DNA of 64,000 bases from Notospermus geniculatus. Taxonomy: Eukaryota > Nemertea > Pilidiophora > Heteronemertea > Lineidae. Each line of letters opens with the position of its first letter. The first letter of the stretch is position 1. The notes under the pieces were generated by a model. That model saw nothing but the letters and a program-made list of their open reading frames with translations. It did not search any database and was not told where the DNA came from. Shown in pieces: positions 1 through 9,411 of this stretch. Location: NCBI GenBank assembly GCA_002633025.1, contig NMRB01000824.1, positions 86,977 to 150,976 of the forward strand, read 5' to 3'. Both the position numbers and the translations under genes were made by a program.

Positions 1-1468
1 AATATGCTGTGCGCGGCTTCACCGAGAGTTTGAGAGAGGAGATCCGTCAGTTCTATTGCAAGGATATACAAATCACCAGTATTTACCCCATCTTCGTCAG
101 CACCGGGATATTCCCAACAAAACTGATGCGGCCAGGAAGGTGGGTGTGGCGTAGACTTAAAGCTGACCTGTATGAATAAAAGTGAGCGATGTCAACTTAA
201 AGCTGACTGACGTGCATGGGTAATAATGGCGAGGCAAACTTAAAGCTGACTTGTATGAATAAAAGTGATGTCAACTTAAAGCTGACGTGTTCATATAATG
301 TGACATCGTGCACTTGCAAGTACACTCATGCACAATTTATTTCTAGGGCTGGTGTGATTCTATCCCCGGCGGCTGCTGCTGGCCACATTGTCGATGGGAT
401 ACTCCGCGAAGAAGAGGAGGTTTATATTCCACGTGGGCAGAGAGTTTTGGCCAGCTTAAAGGGGTATGTAATGATCAGTACATAATGAGGTCCCTACGTC
501 TGAAGGAGTAAAAGCCCTAACGTAGGGGACAATTCATCACAGCAGGGGCGTAGTTCGCTTTTATGGCCCAGGGGGCAAAACTAATTGACTCTGGAGGGCA
601 AAGTCTGAGAGGGGGAGTCTGGGGGTCCTCCGTCAGAAAAAAATGGAATATCTACACCCTCTCAGATGCATTTTTCTCACATCTGACACCACAATAACTT
701 GGCTCGAACAGGGAAAATGACCTTTTCGGGGCGAAATTTGCTTTGTCCCTTTTTGCTCTGGGGCATTTGCCTCCTGCCCCCCCCACTAGTTACACTGGCC
801 CCTGCACGGCTACTCATCAAATAGTTGGTGATAGTAATGTAGGAGGAAACTGGAGGTCCCGGAGTGAGAGGTGGTAATCTCTACAACGTAAACCACTTAC
901 ATGGGATTAAGCCTTCCCCCTCATGTTACCCAACAGGGGTGGAGCCACGATTTTGGAAAAGAGCGGGCGCACTGTGCTAGAAACATTGAAATCTGTGGTG
1001 AATTTCTATGACTTGCTCAAAATTTCAGAATTTCACGGTCGATTTTACAGATTTTTTGTTTAAAAGGGGGGCGTGCACCGGGTGTGCACCCCCCTTGGAT
1101 CCGTGCCTACCCAATGACATAACACCTTACACCAAAACCAAGAATTCAAGACTTGATGTCTGTTTTATTACAGATGCTTGTCATATGGAATATACAAGGC
1201 CATGTTAGACTTCAGCCAAACTGGGGTTCACCCAGACACTGAAAGTACACCTTCAGATTGAAGCCACCGATACCAAGGAGCATGACCACTCACACTAAAG
1301 ATGACATCTGCATTTCTCTTCTAGTATTTGTTGCCACTGTCTGACCTTTACACCCACACAATAGAGCAGTGGAAACTAGTAAGATCCTTGACATGTGAAT
1401 CATTATGCACCAGATTTCATGTACATGGGTTTGATCATTTGATGTACATGTATTGTACGTACATGTAG
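1..1468 (+). CDS. SDR16C-type dehydrogenase, 3' exons 4-6 (copy 1, partial)
   Basis: Exons at 1-139, 347-467 and 1325-1468 match exons 4-6 of the complete gene at 13626-16435. Exon 4 carries the residues after the catalytic Tyr-x-x-x-Lys, including YAVRGFTESLREEI. Exon 5 encodes the AGVILSPAAAAGHIVDG segment, and exon 6 begins YLLPLSDLYTHTIEQWK. Base changes in exons 4 and 5 relative to the other copy (for example at the Pro before TKLM and the Val of HIVD) are synonymous. The C-terminus differs: a small indel after EQWK removes the stop used in the other copy, so this reading frame continues 31 further codons to TAG at 1466. Exons 1-3 would lie left of the window. Allele, paralogue or assembly duplicate cannot be separated here. 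Confidence 0.8.
541..820. repeat. Interspersed repeat, GGGGGCAAA...TTGCCCCC type
   Basis: A roughly 270-bp element with G-rich start, an internal stretch ending in ACATCTGACAC, and a C-rich end (CTGCCCCCCCCACTAG). The same structure recurs at about 46235-46495 and 56170-56432. It is absent at the equivalent place in the SDR copy at 15.8 kb, where flanking sequence joins directly, so it is a mobile insertion. No coding capacity. Confidence 0.7.
938..1110 (+). repeat. Short interspersed repeat ending GGATCCG(C/T)GCCT
   Basis: A ~170-bp sequence beginning GGGGTGGAGCCACGATTTTG and ending with a C-rich GGATCCGTGCCTA. Related copies lie at 15978-16165, 24922-25080 and, on the minus strand, at 34740-34915 and 39420-39590. 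The ends are partly inverted (GGGGCGGATCCA versus TGGATCCGCGCC), as in a non-autonomous DNA element. It lies in the last intron of the SDR copy. Confidence 0.75.
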
Positions 1469-1760
1469 GCCTATTTTATATGGGTTTTATCATTTTGATG
1501 TACCGTATGTCCATGTACGTAGGTGTAGGCCTCCTTATATGGGTTTGACAGTTGAAATTCACATCCTGTATAAGGGTTGATGATACACATTTATTGTATA
1601 TGGGGTGTACCGGTATTAGTTGATATACTGTACTTGTATACATTTATTCTATATGGGGTGTACCGGTATTAGTTGATATACTGTCCTTGTATATCATATT
1701 TGATCAGGAAGTGGTGAAAATATCCCCCTGGATCTTGTATTAAATGGTTTAAGTGACAAC

Positions 1761-1766
1761 AATAAA
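1761..1766 (+). terminator. Poly(A) signal AATAAA, SDR copy 1
   Basis: AATAAA occurs about 290 bp after the stop codon of the copy-1 SDR frame, followed by a GT-rich stretch. The same signal is conserved at 17150 in the other copy. Confidence 0.6.
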
Positions 1767-2424
1767 GTCTATAATTGACACCTGTCAATCTCTCGTTTAT
1801 TCCAAATCATTTGGAATGTAACATAAATGGTCAGTTTAACAATACAATCATGTAAGTAGAAATTGTCCAATCATTCTGCCCTCCCAAGGTGACAGTAGTG
1901 TCACTTTGATCAGTGGGAGGCCGTGCAGATAAAGTAACAGCAGTATCCTGTACTACCAAGTACACTCTAGTGTTGAATATAGCTATTACTCTAAATAAAC
2001 ACACTCCCACTGGTCATCAGTGAAGATACTGCCTTTGATAATTTGAGGGTGTCCTAATTTGAGATAGGTCCTGGCAAAGTTCCCAGCTCTGTCAAAAGGA
2101 CCACTAACAAAATACATGATATAAGTGAAACCGACAACTTAAGAACACATTATTTGAACCCCTGTACAAGGCACCCACAAAGACGAATCACTTATAAACA
2201 ACTTGCCACACTCAAACATTAACATCACACGCCGGTTCTTCAACAAATAAATGTCACGCTGAAAAATAAACTTAACATAATCAGGCAAAGAGGGGAAAAC
2301 AACCTCGCATGGTGAACTTAATCCTTCAACATTGCTGATTTTTTGGCACAAGTCCTAAAAAATCAAGCAAATATGGTCAGTTGTTTGTGGCATTGATCTT
2401 GAAGACCAACGACACCCACAGCTA

Positions 2425-2617
2425 CCGGCAGTTTTCTAAAGTTCGGCAACATCTAACTACGACCCAATGGAATGCGGAAGTTCCGGTGCACACAGTGCGA
2501 ACAATCGGGGAACGACCACAAATGGTCGACAGGCATGGTTATAAACCGCAAAGCTCGGCCACATTACATGACTTCCGCATTCCATTGGGTCGTAGTTAGA
2601 TGTTGCCGGACTTTACT
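2425..2617. mobile_element. Fold-back MITE (193 bp), copy 1
   Basis: The left arm reads GGCAACATCTAACTACGACC and the right arm is its reverse complement (GGTCGTAGTTAGATGTTGCC), with arms extending through the AATGCGGAAGT region and an ~80-bp loop. No ORF of note. A second copy lies at 17817-18009. Confidence 0.8.
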
Positions 2618-3117
2618 GTGAGTTGCCAATACAGGGCCCAACTGTGCAAGAAACCTCGCCCACGGAATGGCACCCTGAGCGAATATCAGATTGAAAAACA
2701 TTGGTGTATCATTTAAAACTACAAAATCCCAAACCCCTAAATTCTTACTTACAATACAAGATGGAGTATAATAAGGCCTACGGGATAAATAACTAAGGTC
2801 AGTTGGGAACTTATTAATGTGATATTGAACGAATCATGCAGTGTAACTCTGGGAATGACAGCCAGTTCCCTACGACATCCCAGGTTAATTCTAGATGCCT
2901 ATAAATACAATTGCCCATCACCAAAGAAGAGAAATAATGACTGGGATATTAATAATGGGTCAAGGAAACAGCAAGGAGGGATCCCTCCCCTCCACCAATT
3001 TTCTGCATTCGCCCTTGAAAACCAATGTCACAAGTTAGGCCTAAAGGTTACATCACTACTTCGAAATGGACTTGTCATTTAGATGCCTATCAGGGCCCAT
3101 ATTTGCAAAACTACTTG

Positions 3118-3241
3118 GGTCATATTCATAAAGCGGTTCTATCGTTAGAACCATCTTAGGCCAGTTCCAAGTGTACTGGTGAAGTACACTTGGAACCAGC
3201 CTAAGACGGTTCTAATGATAGAACCGCTTTATGAATACGAC
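3118..3241. mobile_element. Near-perfect palindromic MITE (124 bp), copy 1
   Basis: Terminal GGTCATATTCATAAAGCGGT is mirrored by the terminal sequence ACCGCTTTATGAATACGACC; the two ~58-bp arms meet at a small loop around GTACTGGTGAAGTAC. The termini resemble the longer element at 16641-17038 (GGGCCATATTCATACAGG). A second copy is at 18497-18620. Confidence 0.8.
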
Positions 3242-3760
3242 CACTTAAGTCTAAGTGTGACACTTATCCTTTGTTCAACACAAAAGATAAGTACATGTAT
3301 CACACTTTGACTTAAGTATGTTCATGAATATTGACCCTGGAATCTAGCAACTTCGTTTGGGATACTCTACAATATAGAGGCTCTGCATACGACGTCACAA
3401 GCCGCCATGCTGGAGTACACATGCTGCAGAGGCGCAGCGAAATGAGCCGTGCATGCCCCAATGACGTTACGTCAAACAATGGCGTAGCTCACTTCACACA
3501 AGTCACGTCACGGTCGGCTCACACCTCTGCACCCTGTGTCCCCAGAATGGCCGCCAGGATGACGTCATTGCAAAGCCTCTATATGAATCGCAGAGGCTAA
3601 CTTGCCTAAGTTACACATGTACATTGGCAGATAACTTCCATATCTGCTGAAAAAACTGGGCAAGAGCATACCAAAACAGTCGTGACCATTGCCAACATAA
3701 AACGTGTTCAAGTTTGGTTATTTTGCTATAGGAGGTCAAGAGAATGAGCATGCAACTTAA

Positions 3761-4005
3761 TAGACCGTTCTCAAATTGACGTAAATGACAAAGGTCTGCG
3801 CACTTCCGCCGAAATCTCAACCACAACCTCGGTCTGAAACTGAATGACGTAACGCAGACAACCCCACGACAGTGACGTCGAAGGCGTTGCGTCAGACTCG
3901 ATCATTGCTGAATCATGGATGGCGTCACGTCACCCGGTTTCAGATCAAGGTTCTGGTTGAGATTTTGGCGGAAGTCCACAGATCTGCGAATTCCAGAATC
4001 GTCTA
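3761..4005. mobile_element. MITE family 'TAGACCGTTCTCAAATTGAC', copy in block 1
   Basis: A ~245-bp fold-back element. It starts TAGACCGTTCTCAAATTGAC and ends with the approximate inverse (AGAATCGTCTA). Other copies are at 5928-6167, 19129-19332 (truncated), 50625-50868, 53450-53686 and 60667-60901. Ends are compatible with TA target duplication. Confidence 0.8.
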
Positions 4006-4550
4006 TTTACACGAACAGGTGAGATATTTAGTGCTTCTGCCAGGATTCCAAAAGGGCAGGGTATTTTTCGCCACCTCTGAAAAAGGGCATGGTACTAGAT
4101 TTGCAAGGGAAAGGCATAGTTGTGTCGGTGAAAAGGCAACAAGACTTGTTGCCAGTCCCACCACACAACAAGCCACAGGAAAGAAAAAGCCGCTGCCACT
4201 CGCCAACTCTTTTTTGCATGTTTTATGTCATATTTTTTGATAAATAATCTGTCATTGTCTTCCACATTTTGGGTCTTTCTGTCATTGTTCGAAAAAGCTC
4301 TGCGTTGAGATAGATTTACGTGATGGGACAGGCATGACAGGGCCAGTTGATACTAGGGCATTGCGTAAAAAAATATTGATCTGGAGAGGCAGGGCACTTT
4401 CTGAAAAGGGGCATGGTGCTAATTTTGGCCTTGAAAAGGGCAAATGGCGTTTGGAAAAAGGGGCATGGGGGAGCGCCATTCCATTTTGCTCTAGCTGAAG
4501 CACTAATATTGTGATACTTTCTACAAGATGTAACCTGAATGACGGTTATT

Positions 4551-6543
4551 TTACATGGTGGCAGCAGCAGGGAATTGAATACCAAATTTTCGCGCTACTT
4601 TCGCCTGAGCGATCGCGGCGACTTGGAGGGAGAAGAGGTGTGACATCTCAATCTCAGTCTTGGCTAGTTTGATTGATTTGTTGAAGTGTTCAATCGCTTC
4701 ATCAATGTTGCCCCTGAAATGCAATAAAACGGAGATTTAAGACATCCTGCAATCAACATTATTGGGCAAATGAATGTACAGTGGAACCTCTCTATTAAGG
4801 ACACCTTCGGGACTGACAAATGCTGTCCTTAATTGAGAGGTGTCCTGATTACAGAGGTCAAAATGAATAGAAATTATCAATTTGGGACTGAACTTAGGTG
4901 TCCTCCTGGCAGAGGTGTCCGCTAAGGGAGGATCCACTGTATGAATAGGAGGAAATCAGAGCGCACATAGAAAACCTTCGCTGTCAAAGACAGTTTCCCT
5001 TTCTCACATGAGGATGAGTCCCACGGGAATCAAACCCACAACTTCAGAGGTGCAGGTGTTGATATTTTCACTACACCACTCTGCACTTACCTTTGCACCT
5101 GAATGGTCCCCAACGTTTCGTAAGCAAATTCACATTTGTCGTCTATGGTGATGGCCTTTGAGATGAATTTAGAGGCTTCTGCCATGTCCTGCTTCCACTG
5201 TATTCTTAATAAACTGAAACAGACAACGGGAATCAACAGCATTAACTCATCTGCCCCAGAGTCCAGCAGACGGCATCTTCTGTCAAAGTTTTCTCACATC
5301 CTGTGGTACTGATTGGAAAATGTAAAAGGAAATCTCCTTACCCTCTATGTACATATAAATTGGCATTTTCTGGTTCAATTTCCAAAGCCTTTAGAAAATN
5401 ACGTATAGGAGGAAATCAGAGTGCACATAGAAAACCTTCGCTGTCAAAGACAGCTTCCCTTTCTCACATGAGGATGAGTCCCACGGGAATCAAACCCACA
5501 ACTTCAGAGGTGCAGGTGTTGATATTTTCACTACACCACTCTGCACTTACCTTTGCACCTGAATGGTCCCCAACGTTTCGTAAGCAAATTCACATTTGTC
5601 GTCTATGGTGATGGCCTTTGAGATGAATTTAGAGGCTTCTGCCATGTCCTGCTTCCACTGTATTCTTAATAAACTGAAACAGACAACGGGAATCAACAGC
5701 ATTAACTCATCTGCCCCAGAGTCCAGCAGACGGCATCTTCTGTCAAAGTTTTCTCACATCCTGTGGTACTGATTGGAAAATGTAAAAGGAAATCTCCTTA
5801 CCCTCTATGTACATATAAATTGGCATTTTCTGGTTCAATTTCCAAAGCCTTTAGAAAATACTTTTCAGATTCCTCAAACTTTTGTTGATCACACAACGAC
5901 TGCAAGAAAATCGTTGAAAAACATTAATAGACAGTTCTCAAATTGACGTAAACGACGAAGATCTGTGCACTTCCCCCAAAATCGCAACCATAACCTCGAT
6001 CTGAAGCTGAATGACGTGATGCAGACAAACCGACGACTTCGATGACGTTGCACCAGGGTCAACCATTGCTGAATCATGGATTGCTTCACGTCACCCGGTT
6101 TCAGATCGAGGTTCTGGTTGAGATTTCGGCGGAAGTGCGCAGATCTGTGAATTTGAGAAATTGTCTATAGAAGATAGGCAATATTCAACTCCTTGGACTG
6201 CCAGAATGGCATAGTGAGAACCTCAGTACCTGTCATCTCTGATTTCATAGGTTCAAACCATGGTTGGACCCATTCTTAACATCACGGAGAGGGCAACTAC
6301 TGTTACACTGTTTTCCTCCTGCAGTGCTGGACCTCAATTCAATATTATCTACAGAGCAATAATCTGGTGTTTTGACACTCAGTCCCACTTCAGTATCTTT
6401 AAGGCAGAGATTCTGAATTCCTACCTGAGCGAAGAGGGCAAAACCCTCCGCACATTTGGGAAATTTATGCACCGTTTCTTCAAAAGTCTTGATTGTTGAC
6501 TGTAGCTGCATCGGACTGTGTATGGTAAATGCATATCGATATT
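4551..6543 (-). CDS. TOMM70: TOMM70 exons 8-11, duplicate 3' part (copy 1)
   Basis: Minus-strand exons at 6425-6543, 5802-5899, 5551-5673 (with a second, tandem copy at 5091-5213) and 4551-4713 match exons 8-11 of the complete gene at 19364-27967, with identical lengths (119, 98, 123 and 163 nt) and splice phases. They encode the C-terminal TPR repeats and the terminal FGIQFPAAATM. A 450-bp local duplication around an N at 5400 repeats exon 10 and part of exon 9 (5342-5399). No exons 1-7 occur to the right; the sequence runs into minisatellites and then the unrelated Ser-rich gene. This is therefore a 3' fragment and cannot be a functional receptor alone. It is either an allelic fragment or a partial duplicate. 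Confidence 0.85.
4779..4939. mobile_element. pogo/Tigger-like MITE, TA target duplication
   Basis: The element begins CAGTGGAACCTCTCTATTAA and ends TAAGGGAGGATCCACTG, flanked by TA on both sides (4777-4778, 4940-4941). The partner block at ~19590 has the empty site with a single TA. Termini and TA duplication fit pogo-superfamily non-autonomous elements. It lies in the TOMM70 copy-1 intron. Confidence 0.8.
4947..5850. repeat. 450-bp tandem duplication around an N (4950-5399 / 5401-5850)
   Basis: Sequence from the TAGGAGGAAATCAGAG start through TOMM70 exon 10 to the middle of exon 9 is repeated almost identically on both sides of the single N at 5400. The partner block (19593-20050) has one copy. 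This looks like an unresolved assembly overlap. Confidence 0.85.
4949..5090 (-). mobile_element. tRNA-derived SINE, family B (minus), in TOMM70 intron
   Basis: Read on the minus strand it contains a tRNA-like head (GTGCAGAGTGGTGTAGTG) and an RNA polymerase III B-box-like GGGTTTGATTCCC, then a tail through TTTCCTCCTA. Further copies: 5405-5550, 19598-19735, 25470-25640 (minus), 9029-9150, 32178-32320 and 44008-44150 (plus). The acceptor stems do not pair, so these are SINEs and not tRNA genes. Confidence 0.7.
5928..6167. mobile_element. MITE family 'TAGACCGTTCTCAAATTGAC' in TOMM70 copy-1 intron
   Basis: Complete fold-back copy between TOMM70 exons 9 and 8, with ends TAGACAGTTCTC and GAGAAATTGTCTA. 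In the partner block the sequence breaks at an N (20133) just inside the same element. Confidence 0.8.
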
Positions 6544-6596
6544 CTGAAAAGAGGGAACAATTAGATTACCATGTCCAGAAATGGAACACCATGGGG

Positions 6597-6700
6597 AGCA
6601 CCGTAGTGTAGCGGTTGAGCGTAGGACTCGTGATCAAGGTGCCGTAGGATTAATTCTCAGTGAGCCACTGCTTTGTACTCTTAACAAAGATAACTGGCCG
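6597..6700 (+). mobile_element. tRNA-like SINE head
   Basis: GTAGTGTAGCGGTTGAGCGT resembles an A box and AGGATTAATTCTCAGTG a degenerate B box. The same sequence occurs at ~20334-20440. No cloverleaf can be formed, so I call a tRNA-derived SINE fragment. Confidence 0.5.
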
Positions 6701-7384
6701 GAGAGGATGAAGTGATGTGCTGAATGAGCTGCTCCTTGAGTTCTCTAGAAAAGTTTCTGGAGAGATAGGGTTATAATGCCTTTTGAAGAAGTATTGAAAT
6801 TATCACCTTTTACCAGAGCAGGGCAGTGCATGTGCATACACTGAAAGCAGGCATTGTGCAACTTTAGAAATGAACATGTGTTGAATATAGGCCGAGTGTC
6901 CATAGGCTGTTCCCCTGTGCCATGTTCCCTTGTTCCATGGACCCGAGCCGTTAGGACAACGATACCTGGCCTTGTGCTCTATGGGAACGGCCAGTAAGCA
7001 AATCAATGGTTCATTCTCTCTGTGATGCATCACAAGGTCACAAGCGAACAGGGAACAAGGAAACATGCCACAAGAGAACAGCTTATGGATACATGGCCTA
7101 ATGTTTCCATGACTGAACCGATCCTCCACAGAAAATATCAAGTGAAGAGGAAAATCTGAGCTGTCAAGAAGTTCACCAACTCCATTGCATAAATGATGGG
7201 GCTGACTGGTGTTTGAACCCATAACCTTCTGGCAGGTGATGACGTCTCGATCGCACATCGCTTTACAGATCTGCTGCATCTCTATGACGACAGTTCCCGA
7301 ATTGGATGACATGGTCGCCAGCCTTGTGGTGTACTCAGAGAGCTTGGCAATATCACCGGCATCATCTGTTCCTTCACACTTGAC

Positions 7385-7715
7385 GTGACGTGACGAGATG
7401 TTGATTGACAGTTATCATGGCATGTGACGAGATGTTGATTGACAGCAATCATGGCATGTATTAACAAGATGCTGCATCACAGCAATCATGGCATGTAACG
7501 AAATGTTGACTGACAGCTGTCATGGCATGTGACGAAACATTGATTGACACCAATTATGGCATGTAACGAGATGTTGATTGACAGCAGTTGATGTTGATGT
7601 TGATTGACAGCAATCACGGCATATAACGAGATGTTGATTGACAGCAATTATGGCATGTAACATGATGTTGATTGACAGCTGTCATGGCACGTGACGAGAT
7701 GCTGATTGACATGGA
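7385..7715. repeat. Minisatellite, GATGTTGATTGACAGCAATC unit (copy 1)
   Basis: About nine imperfect units of roughly 34-43 bp built on GATGTTGATTGACAG(C)AAT(C) and ATGGCATGTAACGA. A shorter version is at 21337-21630. Confidence 0.85.
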
Positions 7716-8267
7716 GCAGGAAGGTTGTTCGACCATCAGCTTCGTTAATTGACAAGCTACTTGGGAAACATCCTTCTACTCAAAATGTCCAAAACATCCC
7801 AGACACTCGAACGTGGAACTCGTATCTGGCACAGCGTTTCACTGTGAAGCCACACCAAGGGTCATTGGGCAACGTTCGATAAATCCACTCGAATGCTGAC
7901 CCCCTTGCTGCGAGTTGTGACCTGAGCCCTCTCCATGCTTCAGGATGATGGCCCCAATACATTCTCACACATTTCTTTGAAACACATTTCTTCCTGGAGT
8001 CTCTATCTGAACTGGCTGATGAAAATAAATCAGCTAAAGCAGGACTGGGGGCCAGGGAGGCCCTCACGATTCCTGACCTAACGCAGGAGTGCAAATTTCC
8101 CGATCTTTCACCAGTGGAGTATTTCCATTCCTCACCCAAGCAACGGGAAGACAAGACAAAGCTGCACGTGAAGCAATAAGCAGACTCGGTAAAGAAACGA
8201 GGAGTATGTTCAAAAAGCAGTTTGTCGACGCACAAAACTACTTGTCAAACATCCTTACGTTTCATAT

Positions 8268-8475
8268 ACCAAGGTTCCAACACCAGGCTTGCAGCCAAAG
8301 GCCCATTACACCATATCCAACGTCAGGCTTGCAGCCATAGGCCCATTACACCATACCCAACACCAGGCTTGCAGCCAAAGGCCCACTGCACCATATCCAA
8401 CACCGGGCTTGCAGCCACAGGCCCATTACACCATACCCAACACCAGGCTTGCAGCCATAGGCCCACTACATACAC
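8268..8475. repeat. 40-bp minisatellite (CCAACACCAGGCTTGCAGCC), copy 1
   Basis: Five units of 40 bp. The partner at 22188-22400 has about five more diverged units, one with a deletion. The block homology between the two halves of the window ends here. Confidence 0.85.
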
Positions 8476-8479
8476 ACAG

Positions 8480-8957
8480 TTCATAACTGTATCGGCATAT
8501 AGACAAATAGACCGTGACACTTCATTCGTAACACTTCGTGTCTTTCCGTCACCGCTTCGAGCTTTACGTTGACCGCGCATGACACTGGATGGTATGGTGA
8601 AAGGATTACTTTCCTTATCCAGCAGTTTTTCCACCATACGACAAATAACAATGTTCGAACAGGAGGGTAAACAATAGCATTTCCATTAACCAGAGCCAAG
8701 GAAATTCTGCAGGACAGTTCAGCTTTAAGTATTCTGACGAATCGCAACGGAGACGTTGTCGGCGAGCAGCATTCATACAGACAACGCATACCCCGACGGA
8801 AAATATTCCAAATGTATCCGTCATGACTGTATACCAGAGATTTATGACCCTTGAAAAATTAGAGAATGCCTAGCAGACGAGAGGCCAGGAGGATGAATCA
8901 CTGGCGTTAATGTTAAAGCTGAACTGTCCGAGTATTTCAGATATCGCTGATTGAGTC
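8480..8957. other. No gene seen
   Basis: Unique sequence between the 40-bp minisatellite and a SINE. I see no convincing exon on either strand. The next exon of the Ser-rich gene could be sought on the minus strand here, but none is recognisable. Confidence 0.5.
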
Positions 8958-9028
8958 ATGGCGACGGTTTCTGCCATCGCATCTGCTGACAGCAACTCCA
9001 GTGTGGCAGAAAAGGTTGTGGACTGTCA

Positions 9029-9150
9029 GAGTGGCGTAGTCGAATCGTCAGCGCCTGTCACTTCTAAGATTCTGGGCTCGATCCCCGGACAAATCCACGC
9101 TCCATGTGATAGAGAGACCGAGACCGACTCTCTTTGGCAGGACCTCTGGC
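9029..9150 (+). mobile_element. tRNA-derived SINE, family B
   Basis: GAGTGGCGTAGTCGAATCGT followed by GGGCTCGATCCCCGG, a B-box-like motif, then a CCATGTGATAGAGAG tail region shared with the copies at 44008 and 32178. It lies just 3' of the Ser-rich coding exon, in its putative intron. Confidence 0.7.
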
Positions 9151-9282
9151 ACTGCGGTTTCTGCCTACTAGCATTAATGAGCCCAATATTGTCTGGAGAA
9201 TCACCAATAACGCCGCATTTGGCATTCAGCTCTGATTCAAATTAGAATGTATCGTAGGAAAGGTATCAAAAAGTTGGCCTAC

Positions 9283-9376
9283 CTTAGCAGATTTCTTCTT
9301 TCCTTTCTTCTTCCTCTTCTTCTTCTTATCATCACTTGAACTTGAGCTGGAGCTGCTACTACTGCTACTGCTGCTG

Positions 9377-9411
<35 letters not shown>

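Larger units (their letters stand above)
1..8480. repeat. Large near-duplicate block, copy 1 (partner 15224-22430)
   Basis: The block is collinear with 15224-22430: SDR exons 4-6, poly(A) signal, several fold-back elements, TOMM70 exons 11 to 8, and two minisatellites occur in the same order and orientation. The copies differ by scattered substitutions and by whole-element insertions: a pogo-like MITE at 4779-4939 is only here; elements at 16641-17038, 20501-20902 and 21123-21223 are only in the partner. The block starts inside SDR exon 4 at the window edge, so upstream exons of this copy are not visible. It may be an alternate haplotype placed in tandem or a real segmental duplication. Confidence 0.9.

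Noticed and set aside
216-485. 89-codon frame starting MGNNGEANLKLTCMN
   Set aside because: Only the part from 347 onward is real coding sequence (SDR exon 5); the upstream part is intron with an AACTTAAAGCTGAC repeat.
3872-4240. 122-codon plus-strand ORF
   Set aside because: Starts within a MITE and has overlapping open frames on the other strand; no homology.
6803-7312. 169-codon minus-strand ORF between TOMM70 exon-8 copy and minisatellite
   Set aside because: Lies in intron-equivalent sequence; the homologous region at ~21 kb is interrupted by a MITE and the frame is not preserved.
8222-8572. ORFs over the 40-bp minisatellite
   Set aside because: Several frames are open because of the repeat; not conserved between the two copies of the array.
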